NCBI GenBank assembly: GCA_021741355.1
Contig: JAIOXZ010000032.1
Location: 1 to 38,697, forward strand
Direction: 5' to 3'
DNA length: 38,697 bases
Source: Caulobacter sp.
GTDB taxonomy: Bacteria > Pseudomonadota > Alphaproteobacteria > Caulobacterales > Caulobacteraceae
Shown here piece after piece: positions 30,621-38,566 of this stretch; the stretch's first letter is position 1; every line of letters starts with the position of its first letter. The notes beneath the pieces are model-generated. The model did not search any database, was not told the DNA's origin, and saw only the letters and a program-made list of their open reading frames with translations. The position numbers and the translations under genes are program-made.

Positions 30621-32444
30621 TCAGTCCCGCAGCAGGGCCGCCGCGGCGCCGGAGCTGGTCGGGCGGCCGAAGTGGTAGCCCTGGAGGTGGTCGCAGCCGG
30701 CGGCGATGAGCACCTGGCGCTGGATCTCGGTCTCGACCCCCTCGGCGACCACGCTCATGCCCAGGGCCTTCGCCAGCCGGGTGACCGAGGTGATGATCAT
30801 CGCCGACTGATGGTCGCGGGTGACGTCGTCGACGAACGACTTGTCGATCTTGATGCAGTCGATGTCGAACCTGTGCAGATAGGTCAGGCTCGAATAGCCG
30901 GTGCCGAAGTCGTCCAGGGCGATGCGCACGCCGGCCGCGCGCAGCACCCGCAGGTTCTCGTGGGCCCGCTCTACGTCGTCGATGATCGCCGTCTCGGTCA
31001 GCTCGACCTGCAGCTTGTCGGGCGGCAGGTCGCATTCCTGGGCGTACCGCAGGATCCGCTCGCCGACCTTCTGGTAGAGGAACTGCCGCGCCGACAGATT
31101 GATCGACACATAGGGGCCGCCCCACTTGCGGCAGTCCTTCATCGCCTGGCGCATGATCCAGTCGCCGAGCTCGAGGATCACCCCGGTCTCCTCCGCCACC
31201 GGAATGAAGTCGTCCGGCGCGACAGAGCCGAACTCCGGACTGTTCCAGCGGACCAGGGCTTCGAAGCCGAGGATATTGGTCGACTGTGCATCGACGATCG
31301 GCTGGTAGACCATCTCGAACTCGCCGGCGCGCAGACCGCGTTCCAGGCCGCCCTCAATGGCCAGCCGCTTGCTGGACTTCCGGGCCAGCGCCTCGTCATG
31401 GAGCCGGAAGCGGTTGCGCCCCTCGCGCTTGGCGGCGCGCAGGGCAAGGTCGGCCTGGCGCAGCAGGTCGCCGTGCTCCTGGTCCTGACGCTGGACGCAG
31501 ACGCCGATGCAGGCGCTGACCTGGACCTCATGGCCGTAGACGCGGCGCGACTGGGCGCAGACCCGCAGGAGCTGCTGGCAGACGTCCTCGATGCCCTGTT
31601 CGGTCAGGCTCTCGGTGACCACCGCGAACTCGTCTCCACCGACCCGGGCCAGCAGGCCGCTGGCGGGCACGACCGTGCCAAGCGCCACGCCGATCTTGCG
31701 CACCAGGTCGTCGCCGGCGTCGTGGCCGAGGGTGTCGTTGACCAGCTTGAAGCGGTCGAGATTGATCAGGAAGACCGTCTGGTTCTGGAAGCCGTTGGCC
31801 ATCCGGGCGGCCAGTTCGCTGGTGAAGCCGGCGCGGTTGGGCAGCCGCGTCAGGCCGTCATGATGCGCGGCGTGCAGCGCCACATCGAGCCGGGCCTGGA
31901 CCTCCATCGCCTCGACCGACAGGCGGCGGACATCGCGGTCGCGGCTCTCCAGAGCGGCGCCGGCGTTCAGCTTGGCGCGATAGCGTGAGGCCACGGCCCG
32001 CAGGGACTGGACCGCGTCCTGCATCTCCAGCGGCTGGATGAGGAAGGTCATCCGCTCCGGTGAGGGGGCCGCCTCAAGGATGTCGGCGATCACCGCCCGG
32101 TCGGCGGCCTCGATCAGCACCACCAGCTCGGCGTCCGAGCAGGCGCGGGCGACCTGCTTGATCGCGGACGCCAGCACGCCGGGGGCGCTGTTGGCCAGAT
32201 CGAAGCAGCAAACGCCGACCGGCGCGCCGGTGGCAGCCCTGGCGATGGCCTCGGCCCCGGTCGGGCAGACGGTCACCGGCGAACCGGGAAACGCCATGCG
32301 CAGAAGAGCCGCGGTCCTGCTCGCCTGATCGCCCGCTGGACGGATCAGCCACACCGCCAGCGCAGCGGGCGCCGCCGCCTGGGGCATGGCGATACCGGTG
32401 TCAGCGACATCGGCGATCCCGGACTGGAGGGGTTGCGCGTTCAA
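30621..32444 (-). CDS. Cyclic-di-GMP protein with degenerate receiver, GGDEF and EAL domains
   Basis: A 607-aa protein. Residues ~28-155 look like a receiver-type domain with no clear phospho-Asp. GGDEF follows (DGLTRLPNRAGF, DRFKLVNDTLGHDAGDDLVRKIG, RVGGDEFAVV), without an RxxD inhibitory site. The EAL domain is complete: EALVRW, INLSARQF, LTETAI, ALDDFGTGYSSL, KIDKSF, VAEGVET. It is therefore probably an active phosphodiesterase, and a cyclase could also work. The start is TTG 32444 with no clear ribosome binding site. ATG 32387 is the alternative. Related proteins control motility and attachment. Confidence 0.93.
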   Translation of the reverse strand: MNAQPLQSGIADVADTGIAMPQAAAPAALAVWLIRPAGDQASRTAALLRMAFPGSPVTVCPTGAEAIARAATGAPVGVCCFDLANSAPGVLASAIKQVARACSDAELVVLIEAADRAVIADILEAAPSPERMTFLIQPLEMQDAVQSLRAVASRYRAKLNAGAALESRDRDVRRLSVEAMEVQARLDVALHAAHHDGLTRLPNRAGFTSELAARMANGFQNQTVFLINLDRFKLVNDTLGHDAGDDLVRKIGVALGTVVPASGLLARVGGDEFAVVTESLTEQGIEDVCQQLLRVCAQSRRVYGHEVQVSACIGVCVQRQDQEHGDLLRQADLALRAAKREGRNRFRLHDEALARKSSKRLAIEGGLERGLRAGEFEMVYQPIVDAQSTNILGFEALVRWNSPEFGSVAPDDFIPVAEETGVILELGDWIMRQAMKDCRKWGGPYVSINLSARQFLYQKVGERILRYAQECDLPPDKLQVELTETAIIDDVERAHENLRVLRAAGVRIALDDFGTGYSSLTYLHRFDIDCIKIDKSFVDDVTRDHQSAMIITSVTRLAKALGMSVVAEGVETEIQRQVLIAAGCDHLQGYHFGRPTSSGAAAALLRD

Positions 32445-32608
32445 GGTGAGGAGTCGTCTTCTCGGGTTCGACCAGATCAGCCCCTCATATTGGGGATGGT
32501 CCCATCAATATTTTGCTAAGGCCTCCGCGCCGCGATTCGCGCGCCGCCGTTGACGCCCGCCGCCGCCTCGCCCACCATCGGTTCAAACAGGTGTTGGGAG
32601 AGACGGTC

Positions 32609-33217
32609 ATGGCTGACGGCGCGCACGGATCCGAAGAACGGGCCGGGTTTACCTCGATGGTCGAGAGCACCCAGGAAGACTGGCTGAAAATCGCCACCGC
32701 CTCCGCCGAGTACGGCCGCGAGCTGCCGGGCCGGGTGATCAGCCATCTGCAGCTGCTCAAGGGCGACTGCGGCGGCTTCGTCGTCGACCGGCTGGAGCAC
32801 AGCCTGCAGACCGCCACGCGGGCGTTCCGCGACGGCCGCGACGAGGAGTACGTCGTCTGCGCGCTGCTGCACGACATCGGCGACGTGCTGTGCCCGCGCA
32901 ATCACCCCGATATCGCCGCGGCGATGGTGTTTCCCTACGTGTCGGAGGCCAACCACTTCATGGTCGCCCAGCACGGCATCTTCCAGGGCTACTACTTCTT
33001 CCATCACCTGGGCCTGGACCGGGACATGCGCGAGCAGTTCCGCGGCCATCCGCACTTCGAATACACCGCCCAGTTCTGCCATCTGTACGACCAGTCGGCG
33101 TTCGACCCGAATTACGAGTCCATGCCGCTGGAGGCCTTCGAGCCGATGCTGCAGCGGGTGATGGCCGTGCCCAAGCGCTCGATCTATCTGCGCCCGAAAG
33201 AGGGCGCGGCGGCCTGA
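32609..33217 (+). CDS. HD-domain protein resembling PhnZ-type diiron oxygenases
   Basis: A 202-aa cytoplasmic protein. Possible metal ligands are visible: LEHSLQTA (His), LLHDIGD (His-Asp), NHPDIAAAM (His), AQHGIFQGYYFFHH (His cluster), and YDQSAFDP (Asp). LEHSLQ plus LLHD is the start pattern of PhnZ, a diiron oxygenase of phosphonate breakdown within the HD superfamily. Plain HD phosphohydrolases lack the LEHSLQ motif. GGGAG precedes ATG 32609 (MADGAHG). Upstream codons from 32513 look non-coding. No phosphonate genes are adjacent, so the substrate is unknown. Confidence 0.85.
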   Translation: MADGAHGSEERAGFTSMVESTQEDWLKIATASAEYGRELPGRVISHLQLLKGDCGGFVVDRLEHSLQTATRAFRDGRDEEYVVCALLHDIGDVLCPRNHPDIAAAMVFPYVSEANHFMVAQHGIFQGYYFFHHLGLDRDMREQFRGHPHFEYTAQFCHLYDQSAFDPNYESMPLEAFEPMLQRVMAVPKRSIYLRPKEGAAA

Positions 33218-33255
33218 CCCGCCACGCCCTCCCCGCCTGCCGGTAGCCGGGGAGC

Positions 33256-34137
33256 CTAGTCCGGCAGGCGATCGGCGGTGATGCGACGGGCGGCCAGCTG
33301 GGCCTGGACGCTGTCCGGTCCGGCCAGGTGCGCCGCGCCGACAGCGATCAGCACCACGCCCTTGCCCTTGAGCAGGGTCTCGATCTGGCCGGCCCAGTCC
33401 TTGTTCCGGCGCACCAGCAGGGCGTCGTAGAGACCGGGATATTCCGCCGCCATCTCGTCATTCATCATCGTGCCGATGGCGTCGACGTCGCCGCTGCTCC
33501 ACGCCGTCACCAGGCCATCCAGCACGGGCGCGGTGTCCTCGGTAGCGTCCAGCGCGGACAGCAGGAACTCCAGCTCCTCGCGCGGCGGCAGGTCGGCGAA
33601 GAAGCGGATCTGCTGTTCCATGGTTTCGAGCGAACGGATCGGCTTGCCGCCGTCGCGGGCGGCGGCCTTGAGCTTCTCCTCGACGCCGCTCTTGGGATCG
33701 AAGCCGTTCTTGATCAGCGGCGCGACGCTGAGGGTCAGGCCGGCCAGCCAGGGGCGGAACGGCTCGAACCGCGCCGGGTCGGCGCCGAGGGCCACGACGG
33801 CGGCGCGGAACCGGACGAGGTCATCGGGCGAGAGCTTGCCCGACAGCGGGTTGGCCGGGTCCAGGCCGTAGCGGCCGATCAGCGCCTGCATGCCGGCCGT
33901 GTCGTCGGTCTCGACCTCGACCCACAGCTCGGCGGACTCGCCCAGGGCCCGGTCGATGGCCGGGGTGCGCCAGACCGTGTCGGGCTTGAGGATATGGACT
34001 GTGCCCAGCAAATAGATGGTCGAATCCTCGTCCTTGATCACCCAGATCGCCGGATCGGCGGCGGCGGGGAAGGCCGCGAGGGCGACCGTGACGAGGGCGG
34101 CGCAGGCCGCGACGGTGTGCTTCAGGCGATTGAACAC
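33256..34137 (-). CDS. TraB/GumN family protein
   Basis: A 293-aa exported protein: signal peptide MFNRLKHTVAACAALVTVALAAFPAAA, then TIYLLGTVHILKP (the GxxH motif) and the closing VVLIAVGAAHLAGPDSVQAQL (second conserved GxxH). The family is related to the Tiki metalloproteases and to GumN of xanthomonads. The role in free-living bacteria is unclear. It lies 85 bases from the alpha/beta hydrolase gene on the same strand, and the two may be transcribed together. Confidence 0.9.
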   Translation of the reverse strand: MFNRLKHTVAACAALVTVALAAFPAAADPAIWVIKDEDSTIYLLGTVHILKPDTVWRTPAIDRALGESAELWVEVETDDTAGMQALIGRYGLDPANPLSGKLSPDDLVRFRAAVVALGADPARFEPFRPWLAGLTLSVAPLIKNGFDPKSGVEEKLKAAARDGGKPIRSLETMEQQIRFFADLPPREELEFLLSALDATEDTAPVLDGLVTAWSSGDVDAIGTMMNDEMAAEYPGLYDALLVRRNKDWAGQIETLLKGKGVVLIAVGAAHLAGPDSVQAQLAARRITADRLPD

Positions 34138-34222
34138 TCGGTGTCCTTTCAGGACTTGGGCGGGCGACCCGCAAGCCGCCAGGGGGCTCGCCGAAGCGAG
34201 GGAACGGGTTTGAAGGGAACAG

Positions 34223-35101
34223 CTAGCGGAGGAAGGCCTCGACCTCCGCCGCGAAAGCCTGGGGCTGGTCGAGCATGACGAAGTGGAAGGCGCCGTCGAC
34301 CGGCTTCAGCGCGACCCCCGGCAGGGTGGCGTAGTTGCGCTCGTAGATCGGGCCGACGAGATCATAGTTCCAGCCCATCTCCGGATCCCGGGCGTAGAGT
34401 ACGGTGACCGGTGTGCGGATCCCGGCCAGGTCAGCGCGCAGATCGCTGGTCATGACGTCGTAGGTGGCGCGGGCCATCACGCCGCGGTCGGTGGCCAGTG
34501 ACCAGGCGATCGGCTCGGCGCGGGCCTCCGGCGTCTTGATCAGGCCCGCCATCGCCCGGGTCTGACCGGCGGCGAAGACCTCCGGCGACTGGCCGATCAC
34601 CATGTCGCGGAAGCCGGCGGCGCGCGGGGCGATCGTCTGGCCGGTGGACTCGGGATCGATCAGCACGCTGAAGAACGGCAGGGCGTCGACCACCATCAGC
34701 CGGCCCAGCAGGCCCGGTTGTCGGGACGCGATCAGCAGGCCGGTGAAGCCGCCCATCGAATGGCCGATGACCGTCGGGCTCTTCAGCTTGTTGGCCGCGA
34801 TGTAGGCGACGATCTCGTCCGCCAGCGGCTCGACCACCGGGCCTTCGGCATTGCCGCCCGGCGCGGTTCCCGCGAACCCGGCGACCTGGATCAGGTGCAC
34901 CCGATAGCGGCCTTCAAGCTGCTTCGCCGTGGCGCGCCAGACGTCGCGTGAGGAGGCCAGGCCCGGGATCAGGATCACGTCCGGCCCCCTGCCGCGCACC
35001 TCGACGGAGAAGCGGGTCGGTTCCGCCGCCTGGGCGGCGCCCAGCCCGAGCGGCAGGATCAGGCCGAACAGGGCCAGCACGCGTTTGATGGATTTGAACA
35101 C
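34223..35101 (-). CDS. Secreted alpha/beta hydrolase
   Basis: A 292-aa exported hydrolase. It starts with a signal peptide MFKSIKRVLALFGLILPLGLGAAQA followed by AEPTRFSVEVRGRGPDVILIPGLASSRDVW (oxyanion strand). The nucleophile elbow is GHSMGG, and the catalytic His lies near DGAFHFVMLDQP. The start is GTG 35101 because CGGAG is eight bases upstream. A TTG at 35119 in frame would place six extra residues before the signal peptide. It is followed by TraB/GumN 85 bases further on the minus strand. Confidence 0.88.
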   Translation of the reverse strand: MFKSIKRVLALFGLILPLGLGAAQAAEPTRFSVEVRGRGPDVILIPGLASSRDVWRATAKQLEGRYRVHLIQVAGFAGTAPGGNAEGPVVEPLADEIVAYIAANKLKSPTVIGHSMGGFTGLLIASRQPGLLGRLMVVDALPFFSVLIDPESTGQTIAPRAAGFRDMVIGQSPEVFAAGQTRAMAGLIKTPEARAEPIAWSLATDRGVMARATYDVMTSDLRADLAGIRTPVTVLYARDPEMGWNYDLVGPIYERNYATLPGVALKPVDGAFHFVMLDQPQAFAAEVEAFLR

Positions 35102-35131
35102 GGGGATACTCCGAAACAACAGGATAGCGGT

Positions 35132-35791
35132 TCAGCTGAAGCCGCGACGGACGGACAAGACCGAGGAGACGACCAGATAGACCCCCATCAGGATGGTCAT
35201 CAGGTCCCAGGCGCTCAGCGCCGGCGCCAGATCGAGCTTCTCGGCGGCGGCCCAGAGGAACAGCGCGCCCTGCAGCACCCAGAAGCAGACCGAGCCGGAC
35301 TCGGCGATCATCCGGCGCATCATCTCATCGGCCCGCATCCAGACCGTGAGGTTGAGCAGGGTCTGCAGCAGGAACAGGGCGACAATCCCGGCCATCACGG
35401 CCTGGGCCAGCGCGGCGGGCAGCGGCGCCCAGAGCAGCCGGGCGGCCACCGGCGCGGCCAGCATGACGCCGGCCAGGGCCATCACAACGCCCTGCTGGCG
35501 ATAGAAGACGGTCTGGGCCGGGCGGGCGGGACGGTCGCTGGCCGGATCCATCATGCGGCCGGCGATGCGGGCGTTGAAGCTGGCCAGACCAACCATCAGG
35601 CCGGTCGCGAGCAGCATGGCGGCGATGGTCCCGGCGGCCAGGTCGCTCCAGCCGGCGCCCGACAGGTCGAGCCCGCCGTGCTTGACCAGCCGGCCGATGG
35701 CCCAGCCGAGGCCTCCACCAACCACCATGCCGGCGGCCGCGAGGGCGAGGCGGACCGGCGTCGGACCGCGTTTGAGTGCAGATGTCGTCAT
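35132..35791 (-). CDS. Multi-pass membrane protein with DE-x-x-R motif
   Basis: A 219-aa protein with about six hydrophobic segments, the first near residues 14-31 (RLALAAAGMVVGGGLGWA). A soluble turn carries RADEMMRRMIAE, followed by SGSVCFWVLQGALFLWAAAEKL. The motif DExxR and the following aromatic helix resemble the DEFQR and DEGVR elements of the two other membrane proteins in this operon. It is the last gene of the four-gene set, 24 bases after the regulator gene. No family recognised. Confidence 0.72.
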   Translation of the reverse strand: MTTSALKRGPTPVRLALAAAGMVVGGGLGWAIGRLVKHGGLDLSGAGWSDLAAGTIAAMLLATGLMVGLASFNARIAGRMMDPASDRPARPAQTVFYRQQGVVMALAGVMLAAPVAARLLWAPLPAALAQAVMAGIVALFLLQTLLNLTVWMRADEMMRRMIAESGSVCFWVLQGALFLWAAAEKLDLAPALSAWDLMTILMGVYLVVSSVLSVRRGFS

Positions 35792-35815
35792 CTCTGTGAT
35801 TCCCAGGGTTGCGGC

Positions 35816-36013
35816 TCAGGCCTCGCCGTCATCGAAGATCGCTTCGATGGGCTGGCCGAACAGGCGGGCGATCTTGAAGGCGAGCGGCAGGGACGGGTCG
35901 TACTTGCCGGTCTCCAGGGCGTTGATGGTCTGGCGGGACACCTCGAGCCGGTCGGCGAGATCCGCCTGGCTCCAGTCGCGCTCCGCCCTCAGGACCTTGA
36001 GGCGGTTCTTCAC
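35816..36013 (-). CDS. Xre-type helix-turn-helix regulator (small)
   Basis: A 65-aa protein, almost wholly one HTH domain: LKVLRAERDWSQADLADRLEVSRQTINALETGKYDPSLPLAFKIARLFGQPIEAIF. It is like the YozG-type regulators found next to membrane proteins in many bacteria. It overlaps the upstream membrane-protein gene by four bases (36010-36013), so it is translationally coupled. It likely controls its own operon through the repeated GACAAG sites upstream of 36883. The effector is unknown. Confidence 0.9.
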   Translation of the reverse strand: MKNRLKVLRAERDWSQADLADRLEVSRQTINALETGKYDPSLPLAFKIARLFGQPIEAIFDDGEA

Positions 36014-36408
36014 CGGTAGCGCCTCCGCACGAAGGGTTGGGCCAGGCCCATCGCGGCGCAGAAGATGGGGAAGGCCCAGAAGGACTGCAGTCCGGGGGTG
36101 TGGACATACATCTCCAGGAAGCCCCAGACGGTCGTGATCGCCAGGGTGATCCCGAAGCCCCAGAGCATCGACTCGACCAGCACGTTGCGCTGGAATTCGT
36201 CGGTCTCTTCCTTGATGTAGAGGCCCATGATGGCAATGACCGCCAGGATCGGCAGGGCCGGGGCGATGGCGACGGCCCAGGCGACCGGACCCGTCAGGTC
36301 AAACAGCTTGAAGCCGTATGACGCGCCGAAGATCGAGATCACGTAGACGATCATCGCGGGGATGAAGCGCTTGAGGTACCGGCGGCCGGCGGGGCTGCGA
36401 TTGTTCAT
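36010..36408 (-). CDS. Membrane protein with DEFQR motif
   Basis: A 132-aa protein with four predicted membrane helices (~15-32 FIPAMIVYVISIFGASYG, ~45-63, ~80-97 and ~110-125) and the loop KEETDEFQRNVLVESMLWGFGITLAITTVWGFLEMY. Similar proteins are common beside small Xre regulators, with no known function. Start ATG 36408. It overlaps the regulator by four bases. Confidence 0.75.
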   Translation of the reverse strand: MNNRSPAGRRYLKRFIPAMIVYVISIFGASYGFKLFDLTGPVAWAVAIAPALPILAVIAIMGLYIKEETDEFQRNVLVESMLWGFGITLAITTVWGFLEMYVHTPGLQSFWAFPIFCAAMGLAQPFVRRRYR

Positions 36409-36433
36409 GATGTCTGCTCCAGAATTGCGATGA

Positions 36434-36883
36434 TCAGCGGCTGCGGCTGAACCACCAGCCAGCCCAGAAGAGGCCGTAGCCGGTCAGTTGCAGGATCAGC
36501 GTCACGACAATGCCGGTCAGGATCAGGCCGCCGTCGCCGGGAGCCAAGGCGAACCGGTCCAGCGCGGCGTCGGAGCGGTCGAACAGCAGGGCTGCCGCGA
36601 GGCCCATCACCGGAACCATCCCGACCGATCCGCCCCAGTACCAGGCGGTCTTGTGCGCCTCGCGGACGCCTTCATCCACGCGGGACCACCAGCCGCGTGA
36701 CCACAGCATGGTCAGGCCGCCCACCAGGACAGCGGCGATGCCGGCCAGCCAGGAAGGGAGGAAGATCCCGACGTTTTCAAACAGGGCGATCGCCCCGCCG
36801 GCGATCACGCCGCCGCCGGTCAGCGACAGCAGGAACATCCCCAGGCCGGAGCGGCGGGCGGACGTCGGTTTGCCAGTTGTCAT
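36434..36883 (-). CDS. Membrane protein, first gene of regulator operon
   Basis: A 149-aa protein with four hydrophobic segments (~14-34 GMFLLSLTGGGVIAGGAIALF, ~40-58, ~82-100, and ~120-142) and the loop WSRVDEGVREAHKTAWYWGGSVG, which carries a DExxR motif related to the two other membrane proteins here. Start ATG 36883, with promoter and operator-like repeats just upstream. Function unknown. Confidence 0.72.
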   Translation of the reverse strand: MTTGKPTSARRSGLGMFLLSLTGGGVIAGGAIALFENVGIFLPSWLAGIAAVLVGGLTMLWSRGWWSRVDEGVREAHKTAWYWGGSVGMVPVMGLAAALLFDRSDAALDRFALAPGDGGLILTGIVVTLILQLTGYGLFWAGWWFSRSR

Positions 36884-36893
36884 GTCTTCTGTC

Positions 36894-36946
36894 CTTGTCG
36901 TTTTGACAAGGGTGCTTGTCTCATAGCGGCATGCGATATGTCAAGC
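36894..36946 (-). promoter_or_regulatory. Candidate promoter and operator of the membrane-protein operon
   Basis: A perfect inverted repeat CTTGTC-gtttt-GACAAG covers 36894-36910, and a third copy of the half-site (CTTGTC on the plus strand) lies at 36915-36920. On the operon strand a TTGACA hexamer (36938-36943) could be a -35 box. No good -10 was found at standard spacing. Repeated half-sites at the promoter fit an HTH dimer, possibly the regulator at 35816-36013. Confidence 0.5.
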
Positions 36947-36954
36947 AGACCATA

Positions 36955-36966
36955 CAAAACGTTTTG
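36955..36966. promoter_or_regulatory. Perfect 12-bp palindrome CAAAACGTTTTG
   Basis: The sequence CAAAAC-GTTTTG is self-complementary and lies between the dcd stop (36985) and the membrane-protein operon. It is AT-rich against a high-GC background. It could be a regulator site or part of a transcript end. Confidence 0.35.
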
Positions 36967-36984
36967 CAGGCTTGTCTTTCGCCG

Positions 36985-38001
36985 CTATTTCCAGGGCTTG
37001 AAGTGCTTCGACAGCTTCAGACCCTGCCGCAGGTAGTGGGAGCCGTCCTCGCCGTAGAGGCGGGTCGGGCGGGCCGTCAGCGGCTCGTAGACCAGCCGGG
37101 CGACGGTCTGGCCGTCCTCCAGCAGGAACGGCGTCTCGTGGCTGCGGACCTCAAGCACGCCCTTGGAGCCGCGCGAGTTGGTCTCGTCCGTGCCGAAGCC
37201 GGGATCGAAGAAGCCGGCGTAGTGGACGCGGAACTCGCCGACCGCCGGATCGATCGGGGTCATCTCGGCCGCTTCCATGACCGGGATCTCGATGTCGTCC
37301 TTCGAGGCCAGGATGTAGAATTCGTCCGGATCGAGCAGCAGTTCGCCGCGCGGCGCTTCCAGCAGTTCCCAGAAGTCGCGCGGGTCGTGGCCGTCTTCCT
37401 TGTCCAGGTCGATGACCCCAGCGTGGCGACGGCCGCGGAACCCGGCCATGCCGCCGGACAGGTCGACGCCGACACTGCGCATCGACAGCTTGGGCGGGGC
37501 GCCGGCCTTCAGCCGCAACTGGTTCAGCCGGGTGCCGGATCGGACCAGCACCGAGAAGGTCTGGGGCGCGATCTCGATGAACAGCGGGCCGGTGTAGCCC
37601 TCGGCGACGTCGTCGAACGCCGCGCCGTGGTCGGTCAGCAGCCGCACGAACACGTCGACCCGGCCGGAGGAGCTCTTGGGGTTGCCGCGGGCCGAGACGC
37701 CGGGCGGCAGGGCCAGGCGCTCCTGCACCTCGGCGATGTAGACGCAGCCGCGCTCGAGCACCGCCCCCTGGGTCAGGTCGAGCAGGTGCATCGCCACGTC
37801 GGGCAGGCGGTCCATGACCCGCCGGCGTCCGGGCAGGAAGGAGGCGCGCACACGCCAGCAGCGTTCACCCAGTCTCAGGTCGAGACTGGCGGGCTGCACC
37901 TGGTCGGAGTCAAAGGGCGTGAGCGAGCCGATGGCCTCGTGGGCGATCAGGTCCTCAATGGCCTGGCAGGGGAGAATTCCGGCGGTCTGGGCGTCATTCA
38001 T
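36985..38001 (-). CDS. dcd: 2'-deoxycytidine 5'-triphosphate deaminase
   Basis: A 338-aa enzyme of the long dCTP deaminase family. It has QVQPASLDLRLGERCWRVRASFLPG, LALPPGVSARGNPKSSSGRVDVFVRLL (the SSxGR-type active-site loop), GYTGPLFIEIAPQTFSVLVRSGTRLNQLRL, and a second-half VHYAGFFDPGFGTD that repeats the fold. It deaminates dCTP to dUTP for thymidylate synthesis. Length fits the ~350-aa alphaproteobacterial type rather than the ~190-aa enterobacterial enzyme. Start ATG 38001 (MNDAQTAG). A longer frame to 38040 is unlikely. Confidence 0.93.
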   Translation of the reverse strand: MNDAQTAGILPCQAIEDLIAHEAIGSLTPFDSDQVQPASLDLRLGERCWRVRASFLPGRRRVMDRLPDVAMHLLDLTQGAVLERGCVYIAEVQERLALPPGVSARGNPKSSSGRVDVFVRLLTDHGAAFDDVAEGYTGPLFIEIAPQTFSVLVRSGTRLNQLRLKAGAPPKLSMRSVGVDLSGGMAGFRGRRHAGVIDLDKEDGHDPRDFWELLEAPRGELLLDPDEFYILASKDDIEIPVMEAAEMTPIDPAVGEFRVHYAGFFDPGFGTDETNSRGSKGVLEVRSHETPFLLEDGQTVARLVYEPLTARPTRLYGEDGSHYLRQGLKLSKHFKPWK

Positions 38002-38064
38002 CGTCGGGCCATTACTCACGACCCGGGGCGACAAAGGCAAGGGGCGGTTGTGGTCGGGCGGGGC

Positions 38065-38274
38065 CTAATGATGCGATTTGTGGCCCGCCGGCGACAGGAC
38101 ATAGATGCCCGCCCCGACGCCGAAGATCATCAGGGCTTCGGTCAGGGTCCCGACGGCCCGCAGCTCGACCGGCGAGTACCGCGCCAGCGCCTCGCCGAGG
38201 ATCAGCAACACGATGTTGATCGCGCCCAGAACGCCCAGCACGGCGGCGAACACGCGAAAGATCATGGAAAGCAT
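38065..38274 (-). CDS. Small two-helix membrane protein
   Basis: A 69-aa protein: MLSMIFRVFAAVLGVLGAINIVLLILGEAL, then a short RYSPVELRAVGTLTEALMIFGVGAGIYVLS helix and a His-rich tail (GHKSHH). GGGAG seven bases before ATG 38274 supports translation. It is followed by dcd after 63 bases on the same strand. The DNA at 38300-38312 upstream is AT-rich (TTAATTAACC). Function unknown. Confidence 0.68.
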   Translation of the reverse strand: MLSMIFRVFAAVLGVLGAINIVLLILGEALARYSPVELRAVGTLTEALMIFGVGAGIYVLSPAGHKSHH

Positions 38275-38355
38275 CAGAGGGCTCCCTTCAGGATAACAAC
38301 GATATTAATTAACCTTACCGTCAAAAGCGCAACCACGCGCGCGGTTCCCCCGGGT

Positions 38356-38566
38356 CTATGCCTGATGAGTTCCTGAAGGGTCTTGGGAGGGCGAGGCCGG
38401 GCACGGCCCCTTCGCCTGGAGCATCCTCGCCACGGCGCGGACGACGCTCCTGAGCGCGACGGGCTTCTGCAGGCGTTCGACACCGTCGAAGGCGGCCGGG
38501 ATCACGGCGGCGTCGTAGCCGGTGACGAAGACGAAGGGTACGCTCCGCGCCTGCAGGGCGGTGGGC
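38356..38566 (-). pseudogene. Response regulator, C-terminal fragment
   Basis: About 65 residues of a CheY-like receiver domain on the minus strand: VPFVFVTGYDAAVIP (strand beta4 with conserved Thr) and ERLQKPVALRSVVRAVARML (conserved Lys-Pro of beta5/alpha5), then a short tail ending GTHQA at a TAG (38356). The phospho-Asp region is absent. Upstream the frame passes directly into the transposase gene's end, so an IS30 insertion has replaced the front of the gene. The exact join lies about 38560-38570. Confidence 0.75.

Noticed and set aside
36916..38376. Long plus-strand frame opposite dcd
   Set aside because: Valine/alanine/arginine-rich shadow. dcd is a clear enzyme on the minus strand.
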